From the NCBI GenBank assembly GCA_024709105.1, contig JANJXJ010000010.1, positions 1 to 56,649 of the forward strand: 56,649 nt of DNA, given 5' to 3'. Source of the stretch: Lentimicrobium sp. (GTDB lineage: Bacteria; Bacteroidota; Bacteroidia; Bacteroidales; Lentimicrobiaceae). The position numbers and the translations under genes are program-made. Of this stretch, positions 33,461 to 43,547 are shown piece after piece; the stretch's first letter is position 1; the number at the start of each line of letters is the position of its first letter. Under the pieces are notes generated by a model. That model made no database searches, had not been told where the DNA came from, and saw nothing but the letters and a program-made list of their open reading frames with translations.

Positions 33461-36400
33461 ATGAAAGCAAGCTACAGAACAGTTTTTATTGCGCTGGCAT
33501 TGGTTGCTGCACTGGCATTGCCCGTGCAATCTGATGCACAGTCAACCAAAGCCGACACAGCTTCATTTCCCTACTGGATTGAAATGATGCAGGACCCCAC
33601 GGCAAATTTCTTTGAAACTCAAAAAGCCTTTTATACATACTGGGAAGGCCGCGAAATAACAAAAGGCAGCGGATACAAGCCTTTTAAACGCTGGGAATAC
33701 TGGATGCAGAATCGTGTAAATGCAGATGGAAGCAAACCAGATCCCGCAAACGACCTCAGAGCTTATAATGAGTATGTTAGTGCGAACGCAAGCCGTAGTT
33801 CGGCTGGTAACTGGACTGCTCTCGGGCCTTTTACCGTACCTTCGGGTTACAACGGCTATCGTGGATTGGGCAGGGTAAATGCCATTGCATTCCATCCGGT
33901 GGATGCCAATAAAATCTATATCGGAGCCCCGTCCGGTGGATTCTGGTACACGCATGATGGTGGTCAGACATGGAACACACAAACAGATATTCTGCCCACT
34001 CTTGGGGTTTCTGCAATTGTTGTTGATCATACCAATACCGAAGTGGTATATATGGGCACAGGAGATCGCGATGCAGGTGATGCACCCGGACTTGGAGTCT
34101 GGAGAAGTCTGGATGGTGGTTTTACCTGGACTCAGTGGAATACCGGCATGGGTAATGTTACTGTCGGCCGGCTCATTATGCATCCCGCTGACAACAACAT
34201 TATTCTCGCAGCAACTTCGGGCGGACTCTACAAAACAACCAACGGTGGTCAGACCTGGGTGAGATCTGTGAATGGTAACTTTAAGGAAGTTGTCTTTAAG
34301 CCAGGTAATCCTGATATAGTTTATGCAGCTGCAGGTGGCGACTTTTATCGCTCAGTGAACAATGGCGATACTTTTGTTACCATCACCAGCGGATTGCCAG
34401 GAGGTGCCAGAGGGGTGATTGGTGTGTCACCGGCAAATCCTGAGATAGTTTATTTCCTGCTTACCAACAGCGATTCGTATAAGGGGATTTATCGTTCAAC
34501 CGACAGCGGACTTTCTTTCTCGGTGCGTTCTACTACTCCAAATATCATGAGCTGGGATTGCAACGGAGGTTCTGGCGGACAGGCATGGTATGACCTTGAT
34601 ATCGCTGTTGATCCATCAAATCCTGATATTATTTATGCAGGTGGTGTAAACATTTTCAAATCAACTAATGGCGGATCAAACTGGTCAATAACAGCACATT
34701 GGTATGGTGGATGCGGTGTGCAATCGGTTCATGCCGACCTGCATATTCTCGAATACAATCCATTAAACAATCGTCTTTATGCTGGAAACGATGGCGGGGT
34801 CTACTGGACAGCAAACAACGGGCAATCGTGGACAGAGATTTCTAACGGTCTGGTTATCAGTCAGGCTTATAAAATCGGGCAGAGCGCTACCAATAAAAAT
34901 TATGTGATCAATGGTTATCAGGACAATGGTACATCAACCTACACTGGTACATCATGGGTGGCTGTAGGTGGCGGCGATGGTATGGAATGTGCATTCGACC
35001 CAACCGACGACCGTTACAGCTATTCTACCGTTTATTACGGAGATATCAACCGCATTTTTAATAACAATTCGCAAGGACAGATTGCCGGACAAGGTGCTAA
35101 TGGAATTACCGAAAGTGGCGCATGGGTAACTCCTTTCCTCATTGATCATTTCAATGGCAATGTAATGTTTATCGGTTACAAGAATGTCTGGAGAAGTACC
35201 AACATCAAAGCATCAAATACAAACAGTGTTTCCTGGACAAAAATTTCGTCCATCAATACCAGCAACCTGAGTGTTTTAGTCCAGTCAAGGGCAAATACAA
35301 ATATTATTTATGCCTCGGCAGGGAGTTCACTCTATCGCAGCGATAATGTAAAAGATGCCAGTGTTCAATGGGCAAACTTGTCAGCTTTTCTGCCAACCTC
35401 AGGGTCTGTTACAGCTATTGAAGCCAGCCCGGTTGACGAAAATGTAGTTTATCTGGTACAGAACAAGAGAGTTTTTAAAAGTGTGGACAAAGGGTTCAAC
35501 TGGAATGAGATAACAGGCTCTCTTCCGGATGTTGCCATGAATACCATTACTTATTACCGCAATAGTGCCGAGGGACTTTATCTTGGAACCGATATCGGTA
35601 TTTTCTACCGCGATGCCAATATTGCCGACTGGATTATGTTTTCAAATGGTTTCCCTGCAGCCGGAAGAGTTACTGAACTTGAAATTTATTACGATCCGGC
35701 AGGGCCCAATGGCGATGTTATACGCGCTGGAACCTATGGACGCGGACTTTGGGAATCTCCTGTGGCTTATTCAAACCCCGATGCCAATTTTACAGCTTCC
35801 GAAACAACTGTTCCAGTGGGTTGTCCGGTTAACTTTACTGATTTATCTACCGGGGTTCCGTTTGAATGGGCCTGGTCATTTCAGGGAGCTAATGTTACAT
35901 CATCAACCGAAAGAAACCCTTCAGGAATTACCTGGAGCACACCCGGAACTTATAATGTTAGCTTAACTGTTAGCAACCCTGCAGGTGTGGCTACTGAACT
36001 CAAAACCGGATATATTACTGTTAGCAGCGATATTTTACCTGTTGCAGCCTTTTCTGCTGATAACAGAATATTCTGCACCACCGATTATCCGGCAGTAAAA
36101 TTTACAGATGAATCTGAGTATTGCCCTGTAAGCTGGAACTGGAGTTTTGAGCCTGCTGATGTTTCATTCCTGAATGGGACTTCTGCTACATCTCAGCATC
36201 CTGAAGTGTTGTTCAATTCCACGGGAAGCTACAGTGTAACTCTTACGGTAACCAATGTAAATGGCAGCTCTGATGTTTCCTTGCCTGACTTTATTCAGGT
36301 AGGCGGATCATTAGTCCCGTTCGGCGAAACATGGGAATCCATGTCACTCTCAGCCAACGATTGGACTGTTGAAAATCCCGACAACAAAAATACCTGGGAA

Positions 36401-37129
36401 CTGACTCAGGCCGGAGGTAGTGCTGATGGTGCCGGTGTAATCAGAATGAACTTCTTTGATTATGCAGTAGCCCCCGGCCCCCGCGATCGCCTTGTTTCTC
36501 CACCGTTTAACTTCGAAGGTCTTGATGAAGTAATACTTGGCTTTCAGCATGCTTATGCCAAAAGGTATCCACAAATCACCGATTCACTCATAGTGCTGGT
36601 ATCCCCTGATTGCGGCGCAACCTGGCAAAGGGTGCTGGCCATTGGCGAAAACGGAAATGGTAATTTTGTAACTCACGAAGTGGTGGATACCGGATTGTTT
36701 GTTCCTGCTCTTCCTTCTGACTGGTGCGGTGCTCCCGGAAATCCTCCCTGCTATATGGTTGACCTGAGCGAATTCGCCGGATCATCCAATGTTCGTATAG
36801 CATTTGAATCGGTTCATCGCCGTGGAAATAGTTTGTATCTTGACAACGTTTACCTCACCGACCTGGTAAAAACCAAAACCATACTGAGGTCTGAAGAAAT
36901 TGCCTTGTTCCCCAATCCGGTTTCAGATGTGCTCAATATTCGTTCTGGAAATGAATTAAAGGGTTCAAAACTAAGCATTTATAATGCAGCAGGAAAAGCA
37001 GTTCTTGATAAGGCACTTGAAAATGGACAATCCTGGATAATCTCAACTGCACAATTGAAACCCGGGGTTTATATCGTTAAAATTACTGATGGTAATCAGG
37101 TATTTACTGAGAAACTGATTGTTGAATAG
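33461..37129 (+). CDS. Secreted Asp-box (sortilin-like) repeat protein with PKD domains and type A T9SS tail
   Basis: 1222 residues from ATG 33461. An upstream in-frame ATG at 33395 precedes the promoter's start and is rejected. A signal peptide (1-27, 'SDAQ') precedes a ~700-residue region with repeated Asp-box/BNR motifs of the SxDxGxTW type ('THDGGQTWN', 'SLDGGFTWT', 'TTNGGQTWV', 'STDSGLSF', 'STNGGSNWS', 'SVDKGFNWN'). These form a VPS10/sortilin-like beta-propeller. Two PKD domains follow (about 770-945), then a jelly-roll-like domain with a Cys-rich loop (about 950-1130). The last ~75 residues are a Por-type T9SS sorting domain ('LFPNPVSDVLNI' to 'EKLIVE'). It is exported and probably surface-bound or released. 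Its substrate is unknown; adhesion or glycan binding are possible. Confidence 0.88.
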   Translation: MKASYRTVFIALALVAALALPVQSDAQSTKADTASFPYWIEMMQDPTANFFETQKAFYTYWEGREITKGSGYKPFKRWEYWMQNRVNADGSKPDPANDLRAYNEYVSANASRSSAGNWTALGPFTVPSGYNGYRGLGRVNAIAFHPVDANKIYIGAPSGGFWYTHDGGQTWNTQTDILPTLGVSAIVVDHTNTEVVYMGTGDRDAGDAPGLGVWRSLDGGFTWTQWNTGMGNVTVGRLIMHPADNNIILAATSGGLYKTTNGGQTWVRSVNGNFKEVVFKPGNPDIVYAAAGGDFYRSVNNGDTFVTITSGLPGGARGVIGVSPANPEIVYFLLTNSDSYKGIYRSTDSGLSFSVRSTTPNIMSWDCNGGSGGQAWYDLDIAVDPSNPDIIYAGGVNIFKSTNGGSNWSITAHWYGGCGVQSVHADLHILEYNPLNNRLYAGNDGGVYWTANNGQSWTEISNGLVISQAYKIGQSATNKNYVINGYQDNGTSTYTGTSWVAVGGGDGMECAFDPTDDRYSYSTVYYGDINRIFNNNSQGQIAGQGANGITESGAWVTPFLIDHFNGNVMFIGYKNVWRSTNIKASNTNSVSWTKISSINTSNLSVLVQSRANTNIIYASAGSSLYRSDNVKDASVQWANLSAFLPTSGSVTAIEASPVDENVVYLVQNKRVFKSVDKGFNWNEITGSLPDVAMNTITYYRNSAEGLYLGTDIGIFYRDANIADWIMFSNGFPAAGRVTELEIYYDPAGPNGDVIRAGTYGRGLWESPVAYSNPDANFTASETTVPVGCPVNFTDLSTGVPFEWAWSFQGANVTSSTERNPSGITWSTPGTYNVSLTVSNPAGVATELKTGYITVSSDILPVAAFSADNRIFCTTDYPAVKFTDESEYCPVSWNWSFEPADVSFLNGTSATSQHPEVLFNSTGSYSVTLTVTNVNGSSDVSLPDFIQVGGSLVPFGETWESMSLSANDWTVENPDNKNTWELTQAGGSADGAGVIRMNFFDYAVAPGPRDRLVSPPFNFEGLDEVILGFQHAYAKRYPQITDSLIVLVSPDCGATWQRVLAIGENGNGNFVTHEVVDTGLFVPALPSDWCGAPGNPPCYMVDLSEFAGSSNVRIAFESVHRRGNSLYLDNVYLTDLVKTKTILRSEEIALFPNPVSDVLNIRSGNELKGSKLSIYNAAGKAVLDKALENGQSWIISTAQLKPGVYIVKITDGNQVFTEKLIVE

Positions 37130-37145
37130 CAAATTCAATCAGATA

Positions 37146-37186
37146 AACAAAAGCCATATTCCTGCATGGTATGGCTTTTGTTTTTT
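37146..37186. terminator. Bidirectional terminator between the T9SS protein gene and pgk
   Basis: A perfect 13-bp stem (37146-37158 with 37170-37182), T run on the plus strand and T-rich sequence on the minus strand. Confidence 0.85.
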
Positions 37187-37191
37187 AAGTT

Positions 37192-37228
37192 GTAAAAAAT
37201 AAACCCCGGATGTTTTCACCCGGGGTTT
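37192..37228 (-). terminator. Intrinsic terminator of pgk
   Basis: A perfect 9-bp GC-rich stem (37201-37209 with 37220-37228), 10-base loop; on the minus strand it is followed by a T-rich tail. Confidence 0.85.
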
Positions 37229-37247
37229 TGTTTGAAATAGCTGGAAA

Positions 37248-38507
37248 TTATTCAGCTTCGATTGCTGCAACTCCTGGTAATACTTTGCCTTCAATAAACT
37301 CAAGCATTGCACCACCTCCGGTACTTACATAACTTACTTTATCAGCAAGTTTAAATTTGTTGACGGCAGCAACCGAATCTCCGCCTCCTACAAGTGAGAA
37401 AGCTCCTTTTTGGGTTGCATTGGCAATGGATTTAGCAATCTGTATGGTTCCTTCGGCAAAGCTGGGCATTTCAAAAACACCCATCGGGCCATTCCATAAA
37501 ATGGTTTCCGAGTTCATGAGCACTTTGTCGAACAAAGCTATTGACTCTGGTCCTATGTCTAAGCCCATCCATCCATCAGGAATTTCTCCGGCCTTAACAT
37601 GCTGTGTTTCTGCATCATTGGCAAAGCCGCTGGCTGCAATTGCATCAACGGGAAGGATAATATTTACACCATGCATTTTGGCACCTTCGAGGGTGTTGAG
37701 TGCAAGTTCGAGCAAATCGTCTTCAACCAGTGAGTTGCCTACATTACCGCCCTGAGCTTTGATAAATGTAAACATCATACCACCTCCCACTATAAGGTTG
37801 TCAACTTTGTCTAGCAGGTGATTGATAATTTGAATCTTACCAGATACTTTGGCGCCGCCAAGAACTGCTGTAAAAGGTTTTTTGCCTTCTTTTAGTACTT
37901 TATTGAGGCTTCCTACTTCGGCATTCATCAGGTAGCCGAACATTTTATCGTCAGGGAAATAAGCTGCAACCAATGCAGTTGAAGCATGTGCACGATGTGC
38001 TGTACCAAAAGCATCATTGATGTAGCAATCTCCGTAAGTAGCCAGTTGTTTGGTAAATTCTTTCTGTTTTTCTTTGGTAGCAGCTTTGGCAGCTTTTTTC
38101 TCTTCCTCGGTAACGGTCTCGGGCAGACGGGGTTTGCCTTCTTCCTCTTCGTAATACCTCAGGTTTTCGAGCAGAAGAACCTCTCCGGGTTTTAATCCGG
38201 CACTCAGAGTTTTTGCAGATTCGCCCATGCAATCGTCGGCAAATTTGACATCAAGACCAAGCACATGGCTCAGGTAAGGTACAATATGCTTAAGCGATAA
38301 CTTGTTTTCAAAATTCTTTTTCGGACGGCCCAGATGCGACATCAGAATGACCGAACCACCACCAGCCAATACTTTTTTAATGGTGGATAGGGCTGCATCA
38401 ATACGGGTAGTATCGGTAATCTTCAGCTCGTCGTCCAAAGGCACATTAAAGTCCACCCGAATGAGGGCGCGTTTTTCTGTAAAGTCGTATGAATCAATGT
38501 TTTTCAT
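37248..38507 (-). CDS. pgk: Phosphoglycerate kinase
   Basis: 419 residues. '[10 protein letters not shown]' and 'LMSHLGRPK' form the substrate-binding site, and '[14 protein letters not shown]' and '[18 protein letters not shown]' are the family signatures. '[12 protein letters not shown]' and '[14 protein letters not shown]' make the nucleotide-binding C-terminal domain. A charged Lys/Glu-rich insertion at about 120-155 ('[17 protein letters not shown]') is slightly longer than in E. coli (387). It transfers phosphate from 1,3-bisphosphoglycerate to ADP in glycolysis. It lies 98 bases after gapA on the same strand, but has its own TACCTTTG box in the gap, so it can be transcribed separately. 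Confidence 0.97.
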   Translation of the reverse strand: MKNIDSYDFTEKRALIRVDFNVPLDDELKITDTTRIDAALSTIKKVLAGGGSVILMSHLGRPKKNFENKLSLKHIVPYLSHVLGLDVKFADDCMGESAKTLSAGLKPGEVLLLENLRYYEEEEGKPRLPETVTEEEKKAAKAATKEKQKEFTKQLATYGDCYINDAFGTAHRAHASTALVAAYFPDDKMFGYLMNAEVGSLNKVLKEGKKPFTAVLGGAKVSGKIQIINHLLDKVDNLIVGGGMMFTFIKAQGGNVGNSLVEDDLLELALNTLEGAKMHGVNIILPVDAIAASGFANDAETQHVKAGEIPDGWMGLDIGPESIALFDKVLMNSETILWNGPMGVFEMPSFAEGTIQIAKSIANATQKGAFSLVGGGDSVAAVNKFKLADKVSYVSTGGGAMLEFIEGKVLPGVAAIEAE

Positions 38508-38535
38508 AAGATTTTCTGTTTTTTAACATTCATGG

Positions 38536-38543
38536 CAAAGGTA
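38536..38543 (-). promoter_or_regulatory. -7 promoter box between gapA and pgk
   Basis: TACCTTTG on the minus strand, 29 bases upstream of the pgk ATG; the -33 element is weak. Confidence 0.55.
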
Positions 38544-38605
38544 CTTAAATTCTATGAAAGGAGAAACCATATATTTTCTTTAACACAAAAATTTAACAGA
38601 GTATT

Positions 38606-39616
38606 TTATACAAATCTCTCTACCAGATCTGCAAGCCTGTGAGCGTACCCACTCTCATTGTCGTACCAGGCTACAATTTTTACCAATTTGTTTTTGTCGC
38701 CAAGCACTGCGGTAAGGCCGGCGTCAAATATCGCAGAATGCGGATTGCCAATGATATCAATGGAAACTATCGGATCTTCGGTATATTCCATTATTCCCTT
38801 CAAATATCCTTCCGATGCTTCCTTAAAAGCCAGATTTATTTCTTCTATGCTCGTTGATTCCTTTAATGTACAGGTAAGGTCGGTGAGTGAGCCATCAGGA
38901 ACCGGTACCCTGATTCCGGCACCACCCAGGTTCTTTTTAAGATGAGGAAATATTCTGGTTGCTGCCTTTGCAGCGCCTGTGGTAGTTGGTATTATGCTGT
39001 AAGCTGCAGCTCTGGCCCGCCTGAGGTCGGTATGCGGAGCATCAATCAGATTCTGGTCGCGGGTGTAGGAGTGCACTGTGGTGATGAAACCTTTTTCAAC
39101 GCCCCACAAATCATCGAGTACCTTAATCATGGGCGCAACACAATTGGTGGTGCAGCTGGCATTTGAGATAATTACATCACTTTTGTCAATGATATTGTCG
39201 TTAATGCCTAAAACAACATATTTTACATCGTCATGTTCGGCTTTGGCCGGAGCTGAGATGATTACTTTACGGGCTCCGGCTTCCACATGTTTTAAGGCGG
39301 CGGTTTTGTCGGTGAATTTTCCGGTGGATTCTATAACAACGTCAATGCCGAGTTTGCCCCAGTTGATGTCGCCCGGATTGGGTTTTGCAAAAATCAGAAT
39401 CTTCTTTTTATTCACCAGCAGATGGTCGGGGCCAAAGGAAATTTCGCCGGGGAAATTGCCATGTACTGAATCGTACTTAAGCAAATGCGCCAGAGTTGCC
39501 GGGTCGGCCATATCGTTGATGGCAACCACCTGAATGTTCTTTTTTGATAGCAGAGCCCTGAAGGTAACTCGTCCGATACGGCCAAATCCATTGATAGCCA
39601 ACCTGATTTTTGTCAT
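38606..39616 (-). CDS. gapA: Glyceraldehyde-3-phosphate dehydrogenase
   Basis: 336 residues. The N-terminal 'INGFGRIGR' (8-16) is the NAD-binding loop. D35 in 'INDMAD' indicates NAD+ rather than NADP+ preference. The catalytic cysteine is C155 in 'SNASCTTNC'. 'GAAKAATRIFPHL' and 'WYDNESGYAHR' complete the phosphate and dimer motifs. The enzyme catalyses the glycolytic oxidation and phosphorylation of glyceraldehyde-3-phosphate. It sits directly upstream of pgk, the next enzyme in the pathway, with a -7 box at 39639-39646. Confidence 0.97.
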   Translation of the reverse strand: MTKIRLAINGFGRIGRVTFRALLSKKNIQVVAINDMADPATLAHLLKYDSVHGNFPGEISFGPDHLLVNKKKILIFAKPNPGDINWGKLGIDVVIESTGKFTDKTAALKHVEAGARKVIISAPAKAEHDDVKYVVLGINDNIIDKSDVIISNASCTTNCVAPMIKVLDDLWGVEKGFITTVHSYTRDQNLIDAPHTDLRRARAAAYSIIPTTTGAAKAATRIFPHLKKNLGGAGIRVPVPDGSLTDLTCTLKESTSIEEINLAFKEASEGYLKGIMEYTEDPIVSIDIIGNPHSAIFDAGLTAVLGDKNKLVKIVAWYDNESGYAHRLADLVERFV

Positions 39617-39638
39617 AACATGCAGTTTTTAATCCCTG

Positions 39639-39646
39639 CAAAGTTA
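39639..39646 (-). promoter_or_regulatory. -7 promoter box of gapA
   Basis: TAACTTTG on the minus strand, 23 bases upstream of the gapA ATG; -33 TTG not well placed. Confidence 0.5.
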
Positions 39647-39669
39647 TACAAACCCCGGGATAATTGTTC

Positions 39670-42600
39670 TTAGCGCATGAGGAAGAAACTTCCCTGGTAT
39701 TCACTTACTTCATCGTTCTCATCGCGGAAGAAGATGTGGTATATGTAAGAGCCTGGCAGGGTTTTGTTGCCTGAGGTTTCTCCTTTCCAGCTTTCGTTAA
39801 TATCGTTTGAGGTGTAAACCAAGGCGCCCCAGCGGTTGTAGATATTGATTCTGAACTCCTTAACGCCATTTCCATTCACTTTGAATTCGTCGTTCAGCCC
39901 ATCTCCGTTGGGAGTAAAGGCATTAGGAATCCTGAGCATGTACCGTGGACTAATGAAAATGGTTTTCTCAAACACATCGGGGCAGCCATATTTATTGATT
40001 ACTGTCAGAGATGCCTGATAATATCCTGAATCTGCATACGTGTGTGTAAATGCTGAATCGGAATAGGTTATGCCGTCACCGGTGTTCCATAAAAATGATA
40101 AGCTTTCACCGGCCGAGGTGCTGTGGAAATTTACCTTTGGATTTTTCATGCTTACCACTTCCGGAGTGGTTTCGAATGCAGATACTGGATTGGGCCATGC
40201 GTCTACAAGCGCACTTACTACCTTTTCACTAACACATCCGCCGGGATTGGTGACTGTAAGCCTGACATCATAAAGTCCCTGTTCAGCAAAGGTTGTACTT
40301 GCTGAAGTTCCGGTAGCGCTTCCTGCACTGCCAAAATCCCAGCTCCAGGTTGTTCCGCTGACGGTATTGGTGGATGCATCGCTAAAATCAACACTTAAAG
40401 GAACACAGCCTGATGTAATTCCTGTGCTGAAATCTGCTGCAGGCATAGCATTCACATTTACAGTGGTTTGTACCGCCTCGCTCACACAGGATTGCTGCGT
40501 TACTGTCAGTGAAATGGTTTTTGTTCCGGCATTGTCCCAACTCACCGTAATCGGTCCGTTTCCTGAGCCCGTAGCGTTGCCTCCGTCGAAAGACCAGTCG
40601 TAAGTCGCTGTGGACTGACCATTACCGGTGTAAGTAAGCACAAGCGCGTTGCCTTCGCACACATCGGCAGCTGATGCAGTAAAATCGGCATACATTCTTG
40701 GCTTAACATTAACGGCTGTTTGCTCGGTGTTAACACATCCGTTGGCATCGGTGCCAGTAACTGTGTATAGATAGACAGTGCTGGTAACCGGACTGGCGGT
40801 GGGATTGCCAGAGTTTGGATCGCTGATGCTTGGATCAGGGGGTATGGATGTCCATGTATAAGTTGTTGCCCCGACAGCTTGCAGTGTAAAACTATCATCG
40901 GGACAAATAGCTGTAACACTGGTGTTGGCTGTTACCACCGGAAGCGGGTAAACGGTAAGTGTAAGCTGATCTGTAGCAATGCAGCCGTCGTCAACTGTCA
41001 GAGTGTAAGTGGTAGTTTCAGTTGGTGAAACTTCAACTTGTGGTCCGTTAAAAACATTGGTGCCGTCGCTCCAGGTAAAAATGCCGTTGCCTGTTGAGGA
41101 TGAGCCATTAAGTGTGGCTGTGCCTCCTGTGCAGATGGGATCGGCTGTCCCTGCAATGGCCTGAAGCTGAAATACATTTATTGTTGTTTGATCGGTTTCT
41201 GTATTTCCGCAATCATCGGTTACTGCAACACTAAAATCAGTGGTAACCGGGGGTGAAACAGTCCAGATTCTTCCGTTATAGGTTTCGCCGGTTGTAAGAT
41301 TGGTCCAGAGCCAGCTGCCGTTGGGGGTATCGTTGGCAATCAGATCAACACTTTGTCCTGCACAAATACCATCGTAAATGCCGGCATCAGCAAAAGGTTG
41401 CCCCACAGTAACTTCTATCTCTGACTGATTGGTATTACCGCAATCGTCGGTAACCACCACTGAATAGGATGTGTTGGAAGAAGGCGAAACCGTTATGGAT
41501 GAAGTGGTTTCACCGGTGCTCCAGAGCCAGGAAGTGCCTCCTTCAACACTCAACACGGTGCTGCTGTTCAGGCAGATATTTACAGTGGATTGTCCTCCGT
41601 TGATGGTAGCTGTTGGCCCGGTAACGGTAAAGGGTATGTCAGCAGTAACTTCATTGCCGCATACATCCCTGACAATCACAGTGTAAGTGGTTGAGCTTGG
41701 CGGTGATACTGAGATGATATCAGTGGTATCTGCCGGATTTCCGGTGTTCCATTCATAGGTCCATGGCTCTATACCTCCGTTGGCCCCGGCTCTGATAAAC
41801 CGGGTTTGCCCGCATTCAATGGTTTGGGGATTGCTTGCATTCAGGAAAAACTCGGGGTAATCCTTGATCCAGATTCTGGCCGTATCGGGAATAAATTCGC
41901 AAAATGAGGTGTTGTAAACAATTTCAACAACTTTAGTAATTTCGGGTATGTCGTCAATAATAGGAACAATATCCACCGATACTTCCTGCTGCCCAACAGG
42001 AATAATCACGCTGTCAGGGATTTGCACATAATCCACTCCATTCACGGCTGTTCCTGTAAGCTCGTAGTGGATAATAAAGGGTTCAGACCTTACATTATCT
42101 ATTCTGAAACGAAGTGAAGCAGTATTGCAGTTTTCTACGGCAGTATCTACCACGGCATGTGTATATGCCAGCGACGACTGCACCCCAACGCTGTTAAAAC
42201 TGTTGGCTTCGAGGAATACGCCGGAGTCGTATGCCCGGTCACCGCAATCTGCAACGGCAAGCTTTATGTGGTATGTCTCGCATGGAATTACCAGTGCTCT
42301 TGCTGTCAGTACTGTTGTAAAGCCATCGTATTGAATATATGGGTTGGCTAATGGTGTAGACCCATTACCATTGTTTACATAGTAACTGCAGTTCTGGCAA
42401 GGCCCATTATTTGTTGTACCGTTATTGATGCTGTTGATTGAAACAATTACAGGAGGGTTGGAAAGTATCGGTAATACCGCAATATTTTGCGCATTGTTGG
42501 AATATGGCCCATAAATGCCCGGCCCGCTGATGAAAAATCCGAAAACATCATTAAAACTAGGATTATTTGCGTATTCCGGGTATTCTTCAGAAGCAAAAAC

Positions 42601-43068
42601 ATACCTGAACTCAACTATCGTAGACTGTGGTACAAAGTCGAATTCAAGAATTGATGCATCATAAGATGATCTTCCTGCTGGAAGCAATTGATTTAGGTCT
42701 GAATCTCCGGGTGTGTTGGCTGGTGCTCCGGCATCTGCTTTGTTGTTTGGGCCTTTCGAGATATTTGCCCTTCCCGAGGTAAGAAGAATCCCGGATTGAA
42801 TACCTATATTGGATAAGCCATTAAAGACCCCCTGAGCATTCATGGCTCCGGTATAGGTTATGTTTGTTGTAGTAACCCCTTGCCCAATCAGGTGTTGCTG
42901 TACCAGTGCCACAGGGTCAACTCCTTCCACAACGGTATATTCCGGAATAATCTGACTGTAAACATGCTTTCCATGCATGAAGCTAGACATCACAACCAAG
43001 AGCAAAACTGCTGCAGCAATTCCTGTTCTTTGCATTACATTTAATCCGGGGGTAAGTTTCAAATTCAT
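39670..43068 (-). CDS. Large secreted protein: choice-of-anchor L, Ig/PKD repeats, type B T9SS tail
   Basis: 1132 residues from ATG 43068. A signal peptide (1-39, 'SSFMHGKHVYSQ') precedes a choice-of-anchor-L-type domain (about 55-290: 'GILLTSGRANISKG', 'EYPEYANNPSFNDVFGFFI'). A Calx-beta-like segment follows ('GTAVNGVDYVQIPDSVIIP', about 350-420), then several Ig-like repeats with 'DDCGNT' signatures (about 425-760) and PKD domains ('YDWSFDGGNATG', 'WSWDFGSAGSATG'). The last ~90 residues start 'IPNAFTPNGDGLNDEF' and end 'YQGSFFLMR', a type B (gliding-motility-associated) T9SS domain. The protein should be exported by T9SS and attached to the surface. It has a strong promoter at 43243-43271 and a ~170-base leader. 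Confidence 0.9.
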   Translation of the reverse strand: MNLKLTPGLNVMQRTGIAAAVLLLVVMSSFMHGKHVYSQIIPEYTVVEGVDPVALVQQHLIGQGVTTTNITYTGAMNAQGVFNGLSNIGIQSGILLTSGRANISKGPNNKADAGAPANTPGDSDLNQLLPAGRSSYDASILEFDFVPQSTIVEFRYVFASEEYPEYANNPSFNDVFGFFISGPGIYGPYSNNAQNIAVLPILSNPPVIVSINSINNGTTNNGPCQNCSYYVNNGNGSTPLANPYIQYDGFTTVLTARALVIPCETYHIKLAVADCGDRAYDSGVFLEANSFNSVGVQSSLAYTHAVVDTAVENCNTASLRFRIDNVRSEPFIIHYELTGTAVNGVDYVQIPDSVIIPVGQQEVSVDIVPIIDDIPEITKVVEIVYNTSFCEFIPDTARIWIKDYPEFFLNASNPQTIECGQTRFIRAGANGGIEPWTYEWNTGNPADTTDIISVSPPSSTTYTVIVRDVCGNEVTADIPFTVTGPTATINGGQSTVNICLNSSTVLSVEGGTSWLWSTGETTSSITVSPSSNTSYSVVVTDDCGNTNQSEIEVTVGQPFADAGIYDGICAGQSVDLIANDTPNGSWLWTNLTTGETYNGRIWTVSPPVTTDFSVAVTDDCGNTETDQTTINVFQLQAIAGTADPICTGGTATLNGSSSTGNGIFTWSDGTNVFNGPQVEVSPTETTTYTLTVDDGCIATDQLTLTVYPLPVVTANTSVTAICPDDSFTLQAVGATTYTWTSIPPDPSISDPNSGNPTASPVTSTVYLYTVTGTDANGCVNTEQTAVNVKPRMYADFTASAADVCEGNALVLTYTGNGQSTATYDWSFDGGNATGSGNGPITVSWDNAGTKTISLTVTQQSCVSEAVQTTVNVNAMPAADFSTGITSGCVPLSVDFSDASTNTVSGTTWSWDFGSAGSATGTSASTTFAEQGLYDVRLTVTNPGGCVSEKVVSALVDAWPNPVSAFETTPEVVSMKNPKVNFHSTSAGESLSFLWNTGDGITYSDSAFTHTYADSGYYQASLTVINKYGCPDVFEKTIFISPRYMLRIPNAFTPNGDGLNDEFKVNGNGVKEFRINIYNRWGALVYTSNDINESWKGETSGNKTLPGSYIYHIFFRDENDEVSEYQGSFFLMR

Positions 43069-43547
43069 GCTCAAATCCTTTTTTGAATCCGGTTTATGAG
43101 AATTTGCAAACAATGCCCAATCGCCCTGTAACAGGCAATTTGCGCCTTGTAAGCGAATGCTGGTCAAAAACTGAATTTATAATCTGTCGTTTCAGAAAGG
43201 CCGGAAAGTTATTCCGGGAAGTGAAGGGAAATCCCTGACTGCCAAAGTTAAACATTTTTTTTATCCGGCAAGTGAAATTACCAGGGTTTTGTACTTTTTT
43301 TAAGAACATATTTTCAATATGTACCCTGCCTCATCCTGTAAACCTTTAATAACAAGTAATGTCGCTGTTTCATGCAGTTTGTCTGAAGAATTTTCTTTTA
43401 AAGACATATAAATGCGGAAACCCGCACTCTTATTTAAGTTTCGATTCGTTAAAATTGGTTAAATTGTGGTTTCCTCTCCCCTCAAAAAGCTCTTTTTTCT
43501 ATCTTTATGCCCTTAATCTCCCGAAAACGTAAAACCACTATAACCAC
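43069..43547. other. Divergent gap with long leader of the type B T9SS gene
   Basis: The minus-strand leader (about 43237 to 43069) contains two hairpins: CCGGAA/TTCCGG at 43201-43217 and a longer imperfect one at about 43106-43146. On the plus side only a TATCTTTA near-box (43500-43507) precedes the M20 gene. No ORF is seen. Confidence 0.5.
43243..43271 (-). promoter_or_regulatory. Promoter of the type B T9SS protein gene
   Basis: On the minus strand TTG (43271-43269), 18 bases, TAACTTTG (43250-43243): full consensus. The predicted start near 43237 leaves an unusually long ~170-base leader. Confidence 0.72.

Noticed and set aside
43069-43240. c-di-GMP (GEMM) riboswitch in the leader of the type B T9SS gene
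   Set aside because: Short words resemble parts of the motif, but the conserved core and its stems could not be aligned; only generic hairpins remain.
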